Of a stretch of 64,000 bases of DNA, positions 43,439-52,936 are shown piece by piece. Origin of the DNA: Bacillota bacterium (GTDB lineage: Bacteria; Bacillota; Clostridia; Christensenellales; Aristaeellaceae); the NCBI GenBank assembly GCA_023416585.1, contig JAEZHM010000074.1:16727-80726 (forward strand). The letters run 5' to 3'. Every line of letters begins with the position of its first letter. The first letter of the stretch is position 1. Position numbers and translations under genes: made by a program. A model generated the notes under the pieces. It was not told the origin of the DNA and ran no database searches. It was given only the letters and a program-made list of their open reading frames with translations.

Positions 43439-45939
43439 ATGAAAAAGCTTCCTTTTTTATGCTGCTGGCTATGCTTCTCCCGGTGATGCTTACCGAAATC
43501 GCTTTTGCTTTGCCATGTCAGGGAAAGCACATCGCCGATGGATTTGATTTTGTGGTAGCCGTGCAGTGGGACGGCACGGTGAGGGCAGCGGGGAACAACG
43601 AAAGCGGACAATGCGATACTGCCGCCTGGTGCAATGTCGTTGCTATTGACGCGGGCGCAGAGCATACCGTGGGACAGAAAAGGGATGGCACCGTATACGC
43701 TGCGGGAGATAATGAATATGGCCAATGCAGCGTGCAGGATTGGAAGGACATCGTGATGGTGGCGGCTGGGCGCTACGCCAGCTTCGGCCTGAAAAAGGAT
43801 GGTACCGTTGTTACCACATCCAAAAACGATACAAGGGAGAACAGAGAGATCGCCGCATGGCGGGACATTGTTTGGATTGATGAGATATGGGGCTATGTAT
43901 ATGCCATTGACATAAATGGCACTGGCTATGGCTCCGGGCTGGATGATATCGAAATACAGGATGCCCTGCAGATTGACGTCACGTCTGAAGGAATCTATGT
44001 GCTAAAGAAAGATGGCACGGTGGAGTGCGATATCAACTATTCCGATCCGCCGAGCTTCACAGACCCCAGTAAAGAGGATTGGAAGGATGTGGCGGCCATT
44101 GATTGCGGCGGACCGGATGCGGTTGGGTTGGCGCAGGATGGCACTGTTATCGATGATTTGCTGAGCCCCAGGCATTACGACCGGTGGTCTGATATTGTGG
44201 AGATGCGGGATGGATTCGGCATAACGGCAGATGGATTGGTGGTGTTTGCGGATTTTTGCACCCTCCCGGCAAAGGCCTGGGAGGAAATAAACTCTTGGAA
44301 GGTCATGGTGGATCCGCAGCATGCTAAAGCACTTGGCGCAAAAGACCCTTCTCAAAACAAGGCGGGTTTGGACAGCGGTTTAATTCTTGCCGAGAATGGC
44401 ATGCGCCTTTACGGCCAAACGATAGAGTTTACAGAGGATAGCAAATATGCCGTCTATACCGGGCCGGGTAACAATACTCTCCGGGGCGGAGATGGGAGAG
44501 CGTTGGTTTCTACCAGCGGCCCCATACAGGTCTATGGCGTGGAAAACGGCTGGGCACTGATTTGCTATGACATATCCAAAGGAAGGCAGCGTTTCGGCTA
44601 CATTCCAGCGCTGGCCCTGCCCAAGGCGTTTGCAGACAGCAAGCGGTTTAAGCTGATGAATCTTGCTGCTCAGGCGGAAATTGCGGTGGTCCAGAAAGAT
44701 ACCTTTGTAACCGATGATCCCCTGGGCAAAAGAACATTTTTGTGCACACTGAATGCCGGTCAGAAAGATGTTTTGTACCTGGGTACTTTAAACGGCGCCT
44801 GGGCATATGTGCAATTGGTCAACGAAGATGGTATTCTCCTGCGGGGCTTTGCGCCTATCGGCACGCTCTTTCGGTTGACGGGTGCGCAAAAGGAAGCCGT
44901 TAACCTGCCTGAGGGGACAGATGTGGTCTGGACCAACGCGTCGGAAGAGCACCATTATTACGACACGCGGGATGATTACTTTATTGTGCCGGATGATGCA
45001 ACGGTGGTCAAGATTCCCGATTCCATGACCGATGTGAAGCGGTTTGAGAACTTGCTGTGGCTTAAGCACCTGACGGATGTGGAGGTATCCAAGGACCATC
45101 CTGCTTTTCAGAGCATCGATGGCGTTTTGTACTCCAAGGATGGTTCAATGCTTTGCTTATATCCGCCAGGGCGTCCCGGCAATGAGCTTATCCTCCCGGA
45201 GGGCACGAAAGAGATTGACAATGACAGCGGTCTTGGCTTTGCAGACAAGCTTACATCCATTATGCTTCCAAGCACCTATACAGGGCCTGCGCCTTACATA
45301 CCGAACCTTGTTAAATATACCGTATCTGAAGATAATCCTGTCTATCAGGCCATTGACGGCGTATTGTTTTCCAAGGATGGTTTGAAATTGATCGCCTATC
45401 CGATGGCCAAACCGGGAGATACCTATACCGTTCCCCAGGGGACTCAATCCATCTGCGATTACGCTTTTTCTCATATAAATCAAATCCGGCATGTGATGCT
45501 GCCGGAAGGGTTAAACACTATCGGGTGGCTGGCATTTGAGTATTGCGAGTCGCTGGAAAGCGCTCAGTTCCCTAATACCCTGTCGTATATTGATGAGGGG
45601 GCGTTTATTGGATGCACAAGCCTTACACATGTGGAGCTTCCTTCCAGCTTAAGAACCATTGCCCATGGCGCGTTTGCCTGGTCGGGCCTTAAGGGCGAGC
45701 TGCGCATACCCGAAGGGGTGGTGTTTATCGATGCGCTGGCCATTGAGGCCATATCCATCAGTGACCTGTATCTGCCCGCATCGCTGACCGAATGGGAATT
45801 GCAGTTTGACCCTGCAGAAGAACGGAAGCGGAATGAGCTAAACGGCTGGCGCAGTCTTGTGGTCCACGCCCCAAAGGGCAGCTGGGCGGCAGAGTATGCC
45901 GCGCAGCAAGGCTTTTTGGTGGAAATCGAGGAACCGTAA
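43439..45939 (+). CDS. Secreted protein with RCC1-like, SH3-like and BspA-type LRR regions
   Basis: The uninterrupted frame starts at ATG 43459 (826 residues). The better ribosome binding site (CCGGAGG) points to ATG 43439, whose frame stops early. Adding one A to the run at 43442-43446 would give MKKASFFMLLAMLLPVMLTE, a proper signal peptide, so a one-base deletion is likely. The N-terminal third has RCC1-like units (WDGTVRAAGNNESGQCDTAA, DGTVYAAGDNEYGQC). The middle (330-500) has two SH3-like parts. The C-terminal third has BspA/LRR_5 units (VLYSKDGSMLCLYPPGRPGN, FEYCESLESAQFPNTL). Probably a surface protein that binds host, substrate or other cells. Confidence 0.8.
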
Positions 45940-45982
45940 CACGTTCGAATAATTGTCTAAAGTCTGCAAAGGAGAAGAGCCC

Positions 45983-46237
45983 TCATCCCGCCAGCAGCTC
46001 CTTTGCCCACCTGGGAACATACCTTGGCTCTGCGCCTTCCAGCCCGGCGAGGATATCTACAATGGCTTCAAATACTTCGGCGGGTTGGGTGCTCACGGGC
46101 AGGGTATGTATTGGCTTTTCCTGAATGGCGCTTAAAAGCGCGGCAGCCTTTGATTTGTTCCAACCGCCGACAGCTGGGATAAGGCCCTTTTCCAAAGCCT
46201 GTACGCATACAAGGCATATTTGATCGGCCCGGTTCAT
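45983..46237 (-). CDS. Small protein of unknown function, second gene of a pair
   Basis: An 84-residue protein whose ATG overlaps the upstream stop (ATGA at 46234-46237), so it is translationally coupled. It is helical, with CVQALEKGLIPAVGGWNKSK and PAEVFEAIVDILAGLEGAEP. No signal peptide or membrane segment. The family is not recognised; the two-gene layout could suit a small regulatory or toxin-antitoxin pair, but nothing in the sequence supports that directly. Confidence 0.5.
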   Translation of the reverse strand: MNRADQICLVCVQALEKGLIPAVGGWNKSKAAALLSAIQEKPIHTLPVSTQPAEVFEAIVDILAGLEGAEPRYVPRWAKELLAG

Positions 46238-46563
46238 AGGTAAGCTTCTCCCTTCTCGTTCTGCCAGCCATGGGTGGCCATGTATAGAACCTTTTCGTAC
46301 AATACGGGATCCATGCGGCAGTTAAGACCGGCCTCTTCATCATCCTGGGAATCGTCACCGATTAAGTAACTACTCAGCGCTTCATAAACGTCCGCGGCGG
46401 AATGGCCTTCCGCCGCGGTTTTCATTTCCGGCCGGCTGCGAAGAAGGCTTTGAAAAAAATCGATAGCCGATACAATGTCCCACCGGGAGGAAAAATGGAG
46501 CATAGCGCTGGGAGACAGGCTGTACAGGTGGAGCATGCAGGCTTCCGACAGGGTAAGCGTCAT
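46234..46563 (-). CDS. Small protein of unknown function, first gene of a pair
   Basis: A 109-residue protein; ATG 46563 is chosen because AAAGGAGAG lies 7 bases upstream. It is helical and acidic in the middle (IGDDSQDDEEAGLNCRMDPV), with N-terminal MTLTLSEACMLHLYSLSPSA. No catalytic motif or membrane segment is visible. It is coupled to the 84-residue gene downstream. Both lie between two surface-protein genes. Confidence 0.5.
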   Translation of the reverse strand: MTLTLSEACMLHLYSLSPSAMLHFSSRWDIVSAIDFFQSLLRSRPEMKTAAEGHSAADVYEALSSYLIGDDSQDDEEAGLNCRMDPVLYEKVLYMATHGWQNEKGEAYL

Positions 46564-46737
46564 AAGTTTCTCTCCTTTATTAATCTGCGGCAAGCAGGTT
46601 TGCCTTGCCAATAATAAATAAGAACATTTGTTCCCTTAATCCGCATGATAACATAGTTGAGAACGTATTGGCAATGAGAAATGTTGGAAGCGCACTTTTG
46701 GATAATAAGCTCGGATAATCGGACGGTTGAAACAGAA

Positions 46738-46765
46738 CAAAAAAATCCCGGGCTGCAAGCCCGGG
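46738..46765 (-). terminator. Intrinsic terminator of the BIg2 surface-protein gene
   Basis: A perfect 8-bp stem CCCGGGCT/AGCCCGGG (46747-46754 with 46758-46765) with a 3-base loop, followed on the minus strand by ATTTTTTTTG (A-run 46738-46745 on the plus strand). It lies 70 bases after the stop of the 46837-50940 gene. Confidence 0.85.
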
Positions 46766-46836
46766 GGAAAGCTGTATGATATGGCTGTCTCTTCTTGGTA
46801 AGCGGTGTACGGAAAAATGAAGAACCTTCCTCGGAA

Positions 46837-49800
46837 TTACTGCACATTGACAACGCACGAAGCTGCTATGCCGTTGTGGGCCGTGGCGGTTATGAAGGCA
46901 GTACCCGGTGACAAAGCCTTGATCCTGCCGCCGGATGTGACAGTGGCGACATTCGGATCGCTTGACGACCAGGCTATGGCTTTGATGCGGGCATTGGCTG
47001 GAAGCAGGTATGCCTTCAGTGATCCTGTTCTGCCGGCTTTCAGTGTCAGGACAGCCTTGTTCAGCCTGATGGAAGACACGGCCAGAGAACGCACAACCAG
47101 TGTGCAGGAAGAGGATACGCCATTGTGTGCGGTGGCGGTAATTTGCACGGTGCCGGGTGCAAAGGTGGTGATCCTCCCCTTGGAGGATACGGTGGCGATG
47201 CTTACATCGCTGGAAGACCAGGTCACCGTTTTGAACCTTGCGTTCCTGGGCAGCACAGATGCGCTTAAGGAGGTAGACTTCCCTTCATCCACTTCCAGAT
47301 AGCCCTTCTTTATGATTACCTGGGATACGGCCAGGGAACGAACCACCAGCGTACAGGAAGAGGATACGCCGTTATGGGCAGTAGCGGTGATTTGTACCGT
47401 GCCGGACGCAAAGGTGGTGATCTTCCCCTTGGAGGATACAGAGGCGATGCCGGGATCGCTGGAAGACCAGGTGACTGTTTTGAATCTTGCTTTCCTGGGC
47501 AGCACGGATACGCTTAAGGAGGTAGACTTCCCTTCATCCACTTCCAGATAACCCTTTTTCAAAACAACTTGGGATACAGCCAGAGAGTTCACCGTAACCT
47601 GACACTGGGCGCTTACGCCGCTTGAGGCTGTGGCGGTGATTACGGCAGTGCCGGCGGTCAGGCCATTCACCTTTCCTTTGCCATCTACCGATGCGACGGA
47701 AGGGTTGGAGGAGTTCCATAAAACCGTTTTGTTCAGCGGGGACCGCGGTGTGAGTCTTGCCGACAGGGATACGGTTTTGCCTTCGTCCATGGAAACGGAT
47801 GTTTTATTCAGGGAGATCCCAGCAACGCTCTTGCCCGCACCTACCACCTGCACGGAGCATGTGGCTGAAATGCCGTTTGCCGCGGTTGCCTGTATGACTG
47901 CACTCCCCTGTGAAATTCCCTGTATGACGCCGTTTGCATCGACGGTGACAATAGATGGGTTTAAGCTTACCCATGTGACAGTTTGAGCTGCCTGAGCGGG
48001 CGACACTACGGCTGCAAGAGTTCCGACGCTTTGACCCACGGCTATGATGAGATTGGTCAGGTTAAGCGTTATGCTTTGGGGCGGGATAGGTGTAGGGGTC
48101 GGTGGAACAGTGGGAATTGGCGTTGGCACGGGGGTAGGAGCCGCCGTCGGAGGAATTGTTGGAGGAACAGTTGGAGGAACTGTCGGCGGAACCGTTGGAA
48201 CAGAAGTAGGAACAGGGGTTGGTTTCGGCGTTGGCACCGGCGTGGGTGTGATAAACGGCACAGGACTGCTGCCGTGGAGAACGGATAATGTACTTTCGTT
48301 TGCAATCCCGGTTACGGGAAATCCGTTTGCGGTTTGGAACCGCTTCACAGCACTCTCTGTCGCCGTATCATATACGCCGCTGGCGGTACCGGATAAATAT
48401 CTAAGCTGAATCAGCCGGTTTTGCAGCTTTGTTACCGGCCTGCCGGTGTCATTCAACCTGAATGTGCCCCAGGTGACGGTGACATTGCATTGGTCAGAAA
48501 CTAAGTAATTGTTGTTATCATCCATACGATAAATATATGTTAGGTAAACAGTAGCTGTACCGGGGGCCACGGCAGTCAACCGTGTTGATAAACTCACGCC
48601 GTCAACCACGTTTCCGTTATTGCTATACATGTAATAGCTGGTGATTGCAGAGGTAGCATTCACGGGCATGCTTATTTCTTCCCCCGCGAAATAACTATAA
48701 TCATTATTGGGGAAGGTGACGCTGTAAAAGGTGCCTGGGCCGGTTACCTTTTCCGGCTTTGAAATGCCACCCACATTGTGAAGAATCCCATTGTTGATGA
48801 TAAGAGCGCTGTCTGAAATAGTAAGGGGATTCGTGTCATTAACAAAATACTCATAGCCCGCGGGCAATGCTTTGGATGATGTGATCGTGGCAGGCCTGGA
48901 AAGGGAGTAACCGCTGGAAGTCGACTCGAAAAGCAGGGAGTCAGACAATTGAAAAGTGCCTGCTGTACATGGAGCATAATTGTAGTGGCCTTTGGCCAAC
49001 GTTACAGCATCTGTCATATTCAAGGTGCCGGAAACAACCATGCCTTGGCTCAATCTGCTGCTGGAGATAAGCGCTGCGCTATTCATGGATAGATTGGTAC
49101 ATTGCAAGCCATAACCTTCACCTGATGTTATGACCGTTGCATTATTTCCAATGTTGACGGTTCCTGCATTGATACCAAAATACGATGTAGCTGTGATAGT
49201 TCCGCTTCCTGAAAAAGACAATATGGAAGTCGCAGAGATTGCTTCATTTGAAGCATAGGTTGCTTTGTTCATGCTGCCATCGGCAAGCTCAATCAAAAGG
49301 CTTGGATAGGCTTTGATCCGGCTTCCATCGTAGCCATTGAGGACCAGCTTGTTTTCAAGGAAATTCCAGCTCCATCCTTCCCCTGAAGTATCGCTGATCA
49401 ACGAATCAAGTTTATAGGATCTATCCGCTATGGTAAGGGTAAAGGTTGGCGCAAATTCTTTTGAAACGCTTCCGTTTTTGATGATAACAGCCTGCGCTGA
49501 ACCGCTGTATTCTACGCCGCCCACTATAACGCTTCGGGCATAGAAAGCTTTTGTTGAGCCGATCGCTGTAACATCAGCGCTATTATTGATGATGATATTG
49601 CCATTGGTGACGTACATCCCATAATAGGGGCTGCCCGTAGTGGTGGTCACTGCGATCACGGAGCCGCCGTCTATTGTAATATTTCCATTGCTTTTTATGC
49701 TTTCGTACGTGCCAAACGCTCTAACGCTAGCGTTATCAAATTCAATTTCGTTGCTGCAATTGATTGCACGGGAGCAATTTGCGTTTGTTAATATGCTGCC

Positions 49801-50940
49801 GCCATTTACTGTAAGCTTTCCGCTTATATCAAGACCGGCATATTTTCCGGAGACATTCAGAGTGCAGCCATTTACGGTTAAGCCAGCCGATATGGAAATG
49901 GCATAATTGTAATCGCCTGTGCTGCTTGCATTCAGGCTGCCCGTACCGCCTAAAGTGATCGACCTCTGTGCATACAAAGCTTTGCCCGGTCCGGATAAGC
50001 TGTTTTCACCATTTAGTGTGACGGTGGTCCCTGAACTTGTGTATCCATTTAATACAAACGCATCTCCATAAGAGTTTGCAATATTCAGCCCGCTTAAGGT
50101 GACTGAGGAAACTGAATCGGATACTGAAATGTTCATGTCATTGCAGCTGCCGCTTAGCGTGAGGCCGCTGCCTGTGATGGTCAGAAGATGGTCGCTGTAT
50201 ATCCAGCCGTCGCCGGTGAGAGAGCCGACATCGATCCCATCGACAGTTACGCCAAGCGGAGCTAATTCTGTAATATGGACTGTGATATCTTCCGTTTTTT
50301 CTCCATCAAATTCCAGGGTGAATACATGATCCCCAATATTCAGAGTAGCCAGAAATTCTTTTCTCAGAACGATCTGGGTTGATGTTGATGCATACGCAGT
50401 CTCGTAGGTTAAGCCTGTAATGCCAAGAAAGGTGAGACCACTGTAATCGATGATGATATCGCGGTAATTGTATGCCGCAGAATATTTGTCAAAAGCGGCT
50501 TCTGTGGGGCTTACTGATTCGCCCCCGCTTAACAGACCCATCATAAGCACCGGCAGCTCCGGTGATGGAGATGGAACCTCCGCGGTGGGGGTAGGGGTTG
50601 GCTCTTCCGCCGCGGCAGGCGCAGGGGACAGCGCTTCTGCGGCGGGCGTTGGAGCAGGCTCCCCCGCGGCGGGGGTGGGGGTGGGCGGTACTGTGGCAGG
50701 CGTTGGAGCAGTTACCTCTGCGGTTGGCGTGGAGCTGGGGCCTTCCGATTCGGCAGGCGTTGATGCTGGCTCTTGTGCGGATGGCACAGGCGTAGGTTCC
50801 TCCACGGAAGGTGTCAAAGTGGGTGCTTCTATTGTGGCGGGGGGCGTAGGAGAATCGTCTGTTGCCAGCGCGAAATGGAAAGAAGAAATAACAAGCAGAA
50901 AGCACAAAGTCAAGGCCAGCAACTTTTTCGCGGTTCGCAT
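46837..50940 (-). CDS. Very large secreted BIg2 surface protein with beta-helix and peptidoglycan-binding domains
   Basis: A 1367-residue protein; ATG 50940 is chosen for the signal peptide MRTAKKLLALTLCFLLVISS and GGAGTG upstream. Layout: Pro/Thr/Glu-rich linker (about 28-150); a central region (150-820) with repeated short units of type LTVNGGSILTNANCSRAINC, like the beta-helix carbohydrate-binding domain PF14262; a PG_binding_1 domain near 840-900 (TGRPVTKLQNRLIQLRYLSG); a second P-T-P linker; and five BIg2 domains (about 960-1367), with copies 3 and 4 nearly identical. The protein probably attaches to the wall through the PG domain and displays the beta-helix to polysaccharide. It has its own terminator. 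Confidence 0.85.
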   Translation of the reverse strand: MRTAKKLLALTLCFLLVISSFHFALATDDSPTPPATIEAPTLTPSVEEPTPVPSAQEPASTPAESEGPSSTPTAEVTAPTPATVPPTPTPAAGEPAPTPAAEALSPAPAAAEEPTPTPTAEVPSPSPELPVLMMGLLSGGESVSPTEAAFDKYSAAYNYRDIIIDYSGLTFLGITGLTYETAYASTSTQIVLRKEFLATLNIGDHVFTLEFDGEKTEDITVHITELAPLGVTVDGIDVGSLTGDGWIYSDHLLTITGSGLTLSGSCNDMNISVSDSVSSVTLSGLNIANSYGDAFVLNGYTSSGTTVTLNGENSLSGPGKALYAQRSITLGGTGSLNASSTGDYNYAISISAGLTVNGCTLNVSGKYAGLDISGKLTVNGGSILTNANCSRAINCSNEIEFDNASVRAFGTYESIKSNGNITIDGGSVIAVTTTTGSPYYGMYVTNGNIIINNSADVTAIGSTKAFYARSVIVGGVEYSGSAQAVIIKNGSVSKEFAPTFTLTIADRSYKLDSLISDTSGEGWSWNFLENKLVLNGYDGSRIKAYPSLLIELADGSMNKATYASNEAISATSILSFSGSGTITATSYFGINAGTVNIGNNATVITSGEGYGLQCTNLSMNSAALISSSRLSQGMVVSGTLNMTDAVTLAKGHYNYAPCTAGTFQLSDSLLFESTSSGYSLSRPATITSSKALPAGYEYFVNDTNPLTISDSALIINNGILHNVGGISKPEKVTGPGTFYSVTFPNNDYSYFAGEEISMPVNATSAITSYYMYSNNGNVVDGVSLSTRLTAVAPGTATVYLTYIYRMDDNNNYLVSDQCNVTVTWGTFRLNDTGRPVTKLQNRLIQLRYLSGTASGVYDTATESAVKRFQTANGFPVTGIANESTLSVLHGSSPVPFITPTPVPTPKPTPVPTSVPTVPPTVPPTVPPTIPPTAAPTPVPTPIPTVPPTPTPIPPQSITLNLTNLIIAVGQSVGTLAAVVSPAQAAQTVTWVSLNPSIVTVDANGVIQGISQGSAVIQATAANGISATCSVQVVGAGKSVAGISLNKTSVSMDEGKTVSLSARLTPRSPLNKTVLWNSSNPSVASVDGKGKVNGLTAGTAVITATASSGVSAQCQVTVNSLAVSQVVLKKGYLEVDEGKSTSLSVSVLPRKARFKTVTWSSSDPGIASVSSKGKITTFASGTVQITATAHNGVSSSCTLVVRSLAVSQVIIKKGYLEVDEGKSTSLSASVLPRNARFKTVTWSSSDVSIATVSSKGRITTFAPGTVQITATAHNGVSSSCTLVVRSLAVSSIRLNKAVLTLKAGRTGSLKAYLLPANARIKAIAWSSSDPNVATVTSGGRIKALSPGTAFITATAHNGIAASCVVNVQ

Positions 50941-51077
50941 ACATACACTCCATATTTCGCCATTATTGGAATTATCATAGTTGCTTTTTAGTGAATTGTC
51001 AATGAACATGATGGGAACAGGCATATCATTTTAAATTGAAAACAGACTAGTGTCAGGCATAAAAAGGGAGAGATTTG

Positions 51078-51371
51078 ATGAGGGCAAAAGACAATCCTGC
51101 TGTTCCGGGCATCGGAAGCGGACCATATGGCGCAGAGCCCGGCTTCACCAATGAGGATTGTGCACCGGAGTACGGTCCAGGGAAATATGGATTGGACAAG
51201 GACATTCCAAAGAAGCTCGCCAGAATGCTGTATGAAGATCCTGCGGCTATGCAGCGGTTTTCCGGCATGACGAAAGAGGAACAGGCCCGGATCATCGAAA
51301 GCGCGGAAAGCGGCATGGACCGTAAGGAACTGCAGGACGCCTTGTATAAGAAGGCGGATCTTAAAAATTAG
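51078..51371 (+). CDS. Small hypothetical protein
   Basis: A 97-residue protein from ATG 51078 behind AAAGGGAGAG. The N-terminus is Gly/Pro-rich and probably disordered (NPAVPGIGSGPYGAEPGFTN), the C-terminus helical (PKKLARMLYEDPAAMQRFSG, then MTKEEQARIIESAESGMDRK). There is no signal peptide. The helical part resembles small cytoplasmic proteins seen in Clostridia, but I cannot name a family. It precedes the GyrI-like gene on the same strand. Confidence 0.5.
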   Translation: MRAKDNPAVPGIGSGPYGAEPGFTNEDCAPEYGPGKYGLDKDIPKKLARMLYEDPAAMQRFSGMTKEEQARIIESAESGMDRKELQDALYKKADLKN

Positions 51372-51430
51372 TTTGCATTTCATTTTATATCATGATAGTT
51401 TCACGGTATCTTCATAAAGGAGTGACAAAC

Positions 51431-51889
51431 GTGGACTGTCATGTGGAGGTAATGCAAAAACAGCGCATCGTGTACATGCGCAATGTGGGACCGTACGGTT
51501 TGGGCAACAAAGAGCTGATGGAAAACTTAAAAGCCTGGGCGGCTGAAAACGGGCTCTTTCACACATCGGCGGAAATTTTGGGGATTGCTCGGGATGATCC
51601 CGCATTAACGCTGCCTGAAAGATGCCGGTACGATGTGTGCATTGTTGTGAAAGAGGACTTTTGCAAACCGGATGATTCCGTTCGGGAAGGCTGGCTTACC
51701 GGCGGCAAGTACGCCATTTTTACGCTTGCCCATACGCCGGAAGCTTTGCGGGAAGCGTGGGACAATGTTTTTTCGCAAATTGCGAAACGGGGGTTTATGG
51801 CTGATGCTGCAAGGCCCATTCTGGAAAGATATGTGCCGCGGATGGTGGAAAATCACCTGTGTGAAATCTGCCTGCCGGTGTTGGGGTGA
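51431..51889 (+). CDS. GyrI-like / AraC effector-binding domain protein
   Basis: A 152-residue protein. GTG 51431 is chosen because AAAGGAG lies 9 bases upstream. The pattern VEVMQKQRIVYMRNVGPYGL, an internal GIARDDPALTLPERCRYDVC, WLTGGKYAIFTLAHTPEALR and a final LPVLG is that of GyrI-like small-molecule-binding domains (SbmC/Rob C-terminus). Such stand-alone proteins bind hydrophobic or toxic ligands, or hydrolyse them. No DNA-binding domain is attached. An upstream ATG frame extension to 51392 is less likely. Confidence 0.78.
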   Translation: MDCHVEVMQKQRIVYMRNVGPYGLGNKELMENLKAWAAENGLFHTSAEILGIARDDPALTLPERCRYDVCIVVKEDFCKPDDSVREGWLTGGKYAIFTLAHTPEALREAWDNVFSQIAKRGFMADAARPILERYVPRMVENHLCEICLPVLG

Positions 51890-52036
51890 CGGCATAACAT
51901 ACCTTCTTAATAAGTTGGTGGACTATAAACTACAGAAGTTATGGAACAGAGGGAAAACATTACCGCCTCTCCAAGAAACGACGGGCCATTAAAGCATCAC
52001 TGCTATTTTGGGTATATAAGTCAAGCCCCGTCCGCA

Positions 52037-52070
52037 TGTCATCCTTCGGGCGGAGCCCTCAGGATGACAA
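52037..52070. repeat. Half copy of the 57413 inverted-repeat family
   Basis: TGTCATCCTTCGGGCGGAGC CCTCAGGATGACA matches the right arm of the element at 57413-57501. The rest of 51890-52198 shows no gene. Confidence 0.7.
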
Positions 52071-52198
52071 GTCACGGAGGGGGAGGAAGCCAGAGGGAGA
52101 AACGGAAGCTGTCAAATGCATAAGACGGTTGCTACATCAATTTCGAGTATGCTCATTCCGTAACTTTTGCCTGCAAAATCCCCCCTGATCCGATAAAT

Positions 52199-52256
52199 AA
52201 ATCGCCTGTTTGTACAATGGGACATGATCCCATTAGGTCAAACAGGCGATTTTTTG
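52199..52256 (+). terminator. Long bidirectional stem-loop
   Basis: A perfect 14-bp stem AAATCGCCTGTTTG/CAAACAGGCGATTT (52199-52212 with 52239-52252), enclosing a second hairpin AATGGGA/TCCCATT, followed by TTTTG on the plus strand. It separates the GyrI-like gene from the convergent galactonate operon and can serve both. Confidence 0.8.
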
Positions 52257-52288
52257 TGTATGGGAATTGTTTTAGTAACGCTTTTGGT

Positions 52289-52936
52289 TCAGCCGTTAAC
52301 CGCTTTTGCCTGCCGGATGGCGGTCAAAAGCGATTTTGCTTCTTCCGTAACTGTGGAATAGTCGCCGTTTGGCGGCACACGGCATACGCTTCCGCCAACG
52401 CCGGCCCCCACTGCGCCGGCCTTTACATAATCTCCTATATTCTTTTCATCCACGCCGCCTACAGCCAGGAGCCGTGCGTCGCTTAAGGGGGCCAGCACAT
52501 CCTTGATGTAGCCCGGCCCCAGCGCTCTTACCGGAAACAGCTTGATATACCGGCAGCCCAGGTTCATGGCGGCCACGATCTCCGTGGGGGTAAAGGCGCC
52601 GGGGGTGATCCATATGTTGTTTGACAGGCACAGGCGGATGATATCCGGATCCACGTTGGGCGTGACCACAAACTGCGCCCCAGAATCTATGGCCTGGTGC
52701 GCTTTTTCCATGGTGATCACCGTGCCGGCGCCAATGAACATTTTCCCGGCATATCGGGCTCTAAGTTCCCTTATAGCAGGCAGTGCCCCTAAAGTGTTCA
52801 GCGTCACTTCCGCCAGGCGGATGCCGCCCTCATAAAGGGCGTCCACCAATTTTATGAGATTTTCGCCCTCGATGCCCCGCATGATGGCAATGACCCCGGT
52901 ATCAAGGAAAGCCTCCTCAGGCGTCTTATACATCAT
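52289..52936 (-). CDS. dgoA: 2-dehydro-3-deoxy-6-phosphogalactonate (KDPGal/KDPG-type) aldolase
   Basis: A 215-residue protein from ATG 52936, overlapping the kinase gene by 11 bases. KDPG/KHG aldolase motifs: IRLAEVTLNTLGAL with catalytic Glu43, MFIGAGTVITMEKAH, FVVTPNVDPDII, and RYIKLFPVRALGP with Schiff-base Lys132. It cleaves the phosphorylated 2-keto-3-deoxy sugar acid into pyruvate and glyceraldehyde 3-phosphate. The family alone does not separate glucose from galactose epimers; the neighbouring dgoK and dgoD point to galactonate. Confidence 0.9.
   Translation of the reverse strand: MMYKTPEEAFLDTGVIAIMRGIEGENLIKLVDALYEGGIRLAEVTLNTLGALPAIRELRARYAGKMFIGAGTVITMEKAHQAIDSGAQFVVTPNVDPDIIRLCLSNNIWITPGAFTPTEIVAAMNLGCRYIKLFPVRALGPGYIKDVLAPLSDARLLAVGGVDEKNIGDYVKAGAVGAGVGGSVCRVPPNGDYSTVTEEAKSLLTAIRQAKAVNG

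Noticed and set aside
45983..46563. Toxin-antitoxin pair
   Set aside because: The two-gene overlap fits, but neither protein shows a toxin or DNA-binding motif, so the function was left open.
48044..48409. Glycine/valine-rich plus-strand frame
   Set aside because: It is the antisense of the P-T-P linker in the BIg2 protein.
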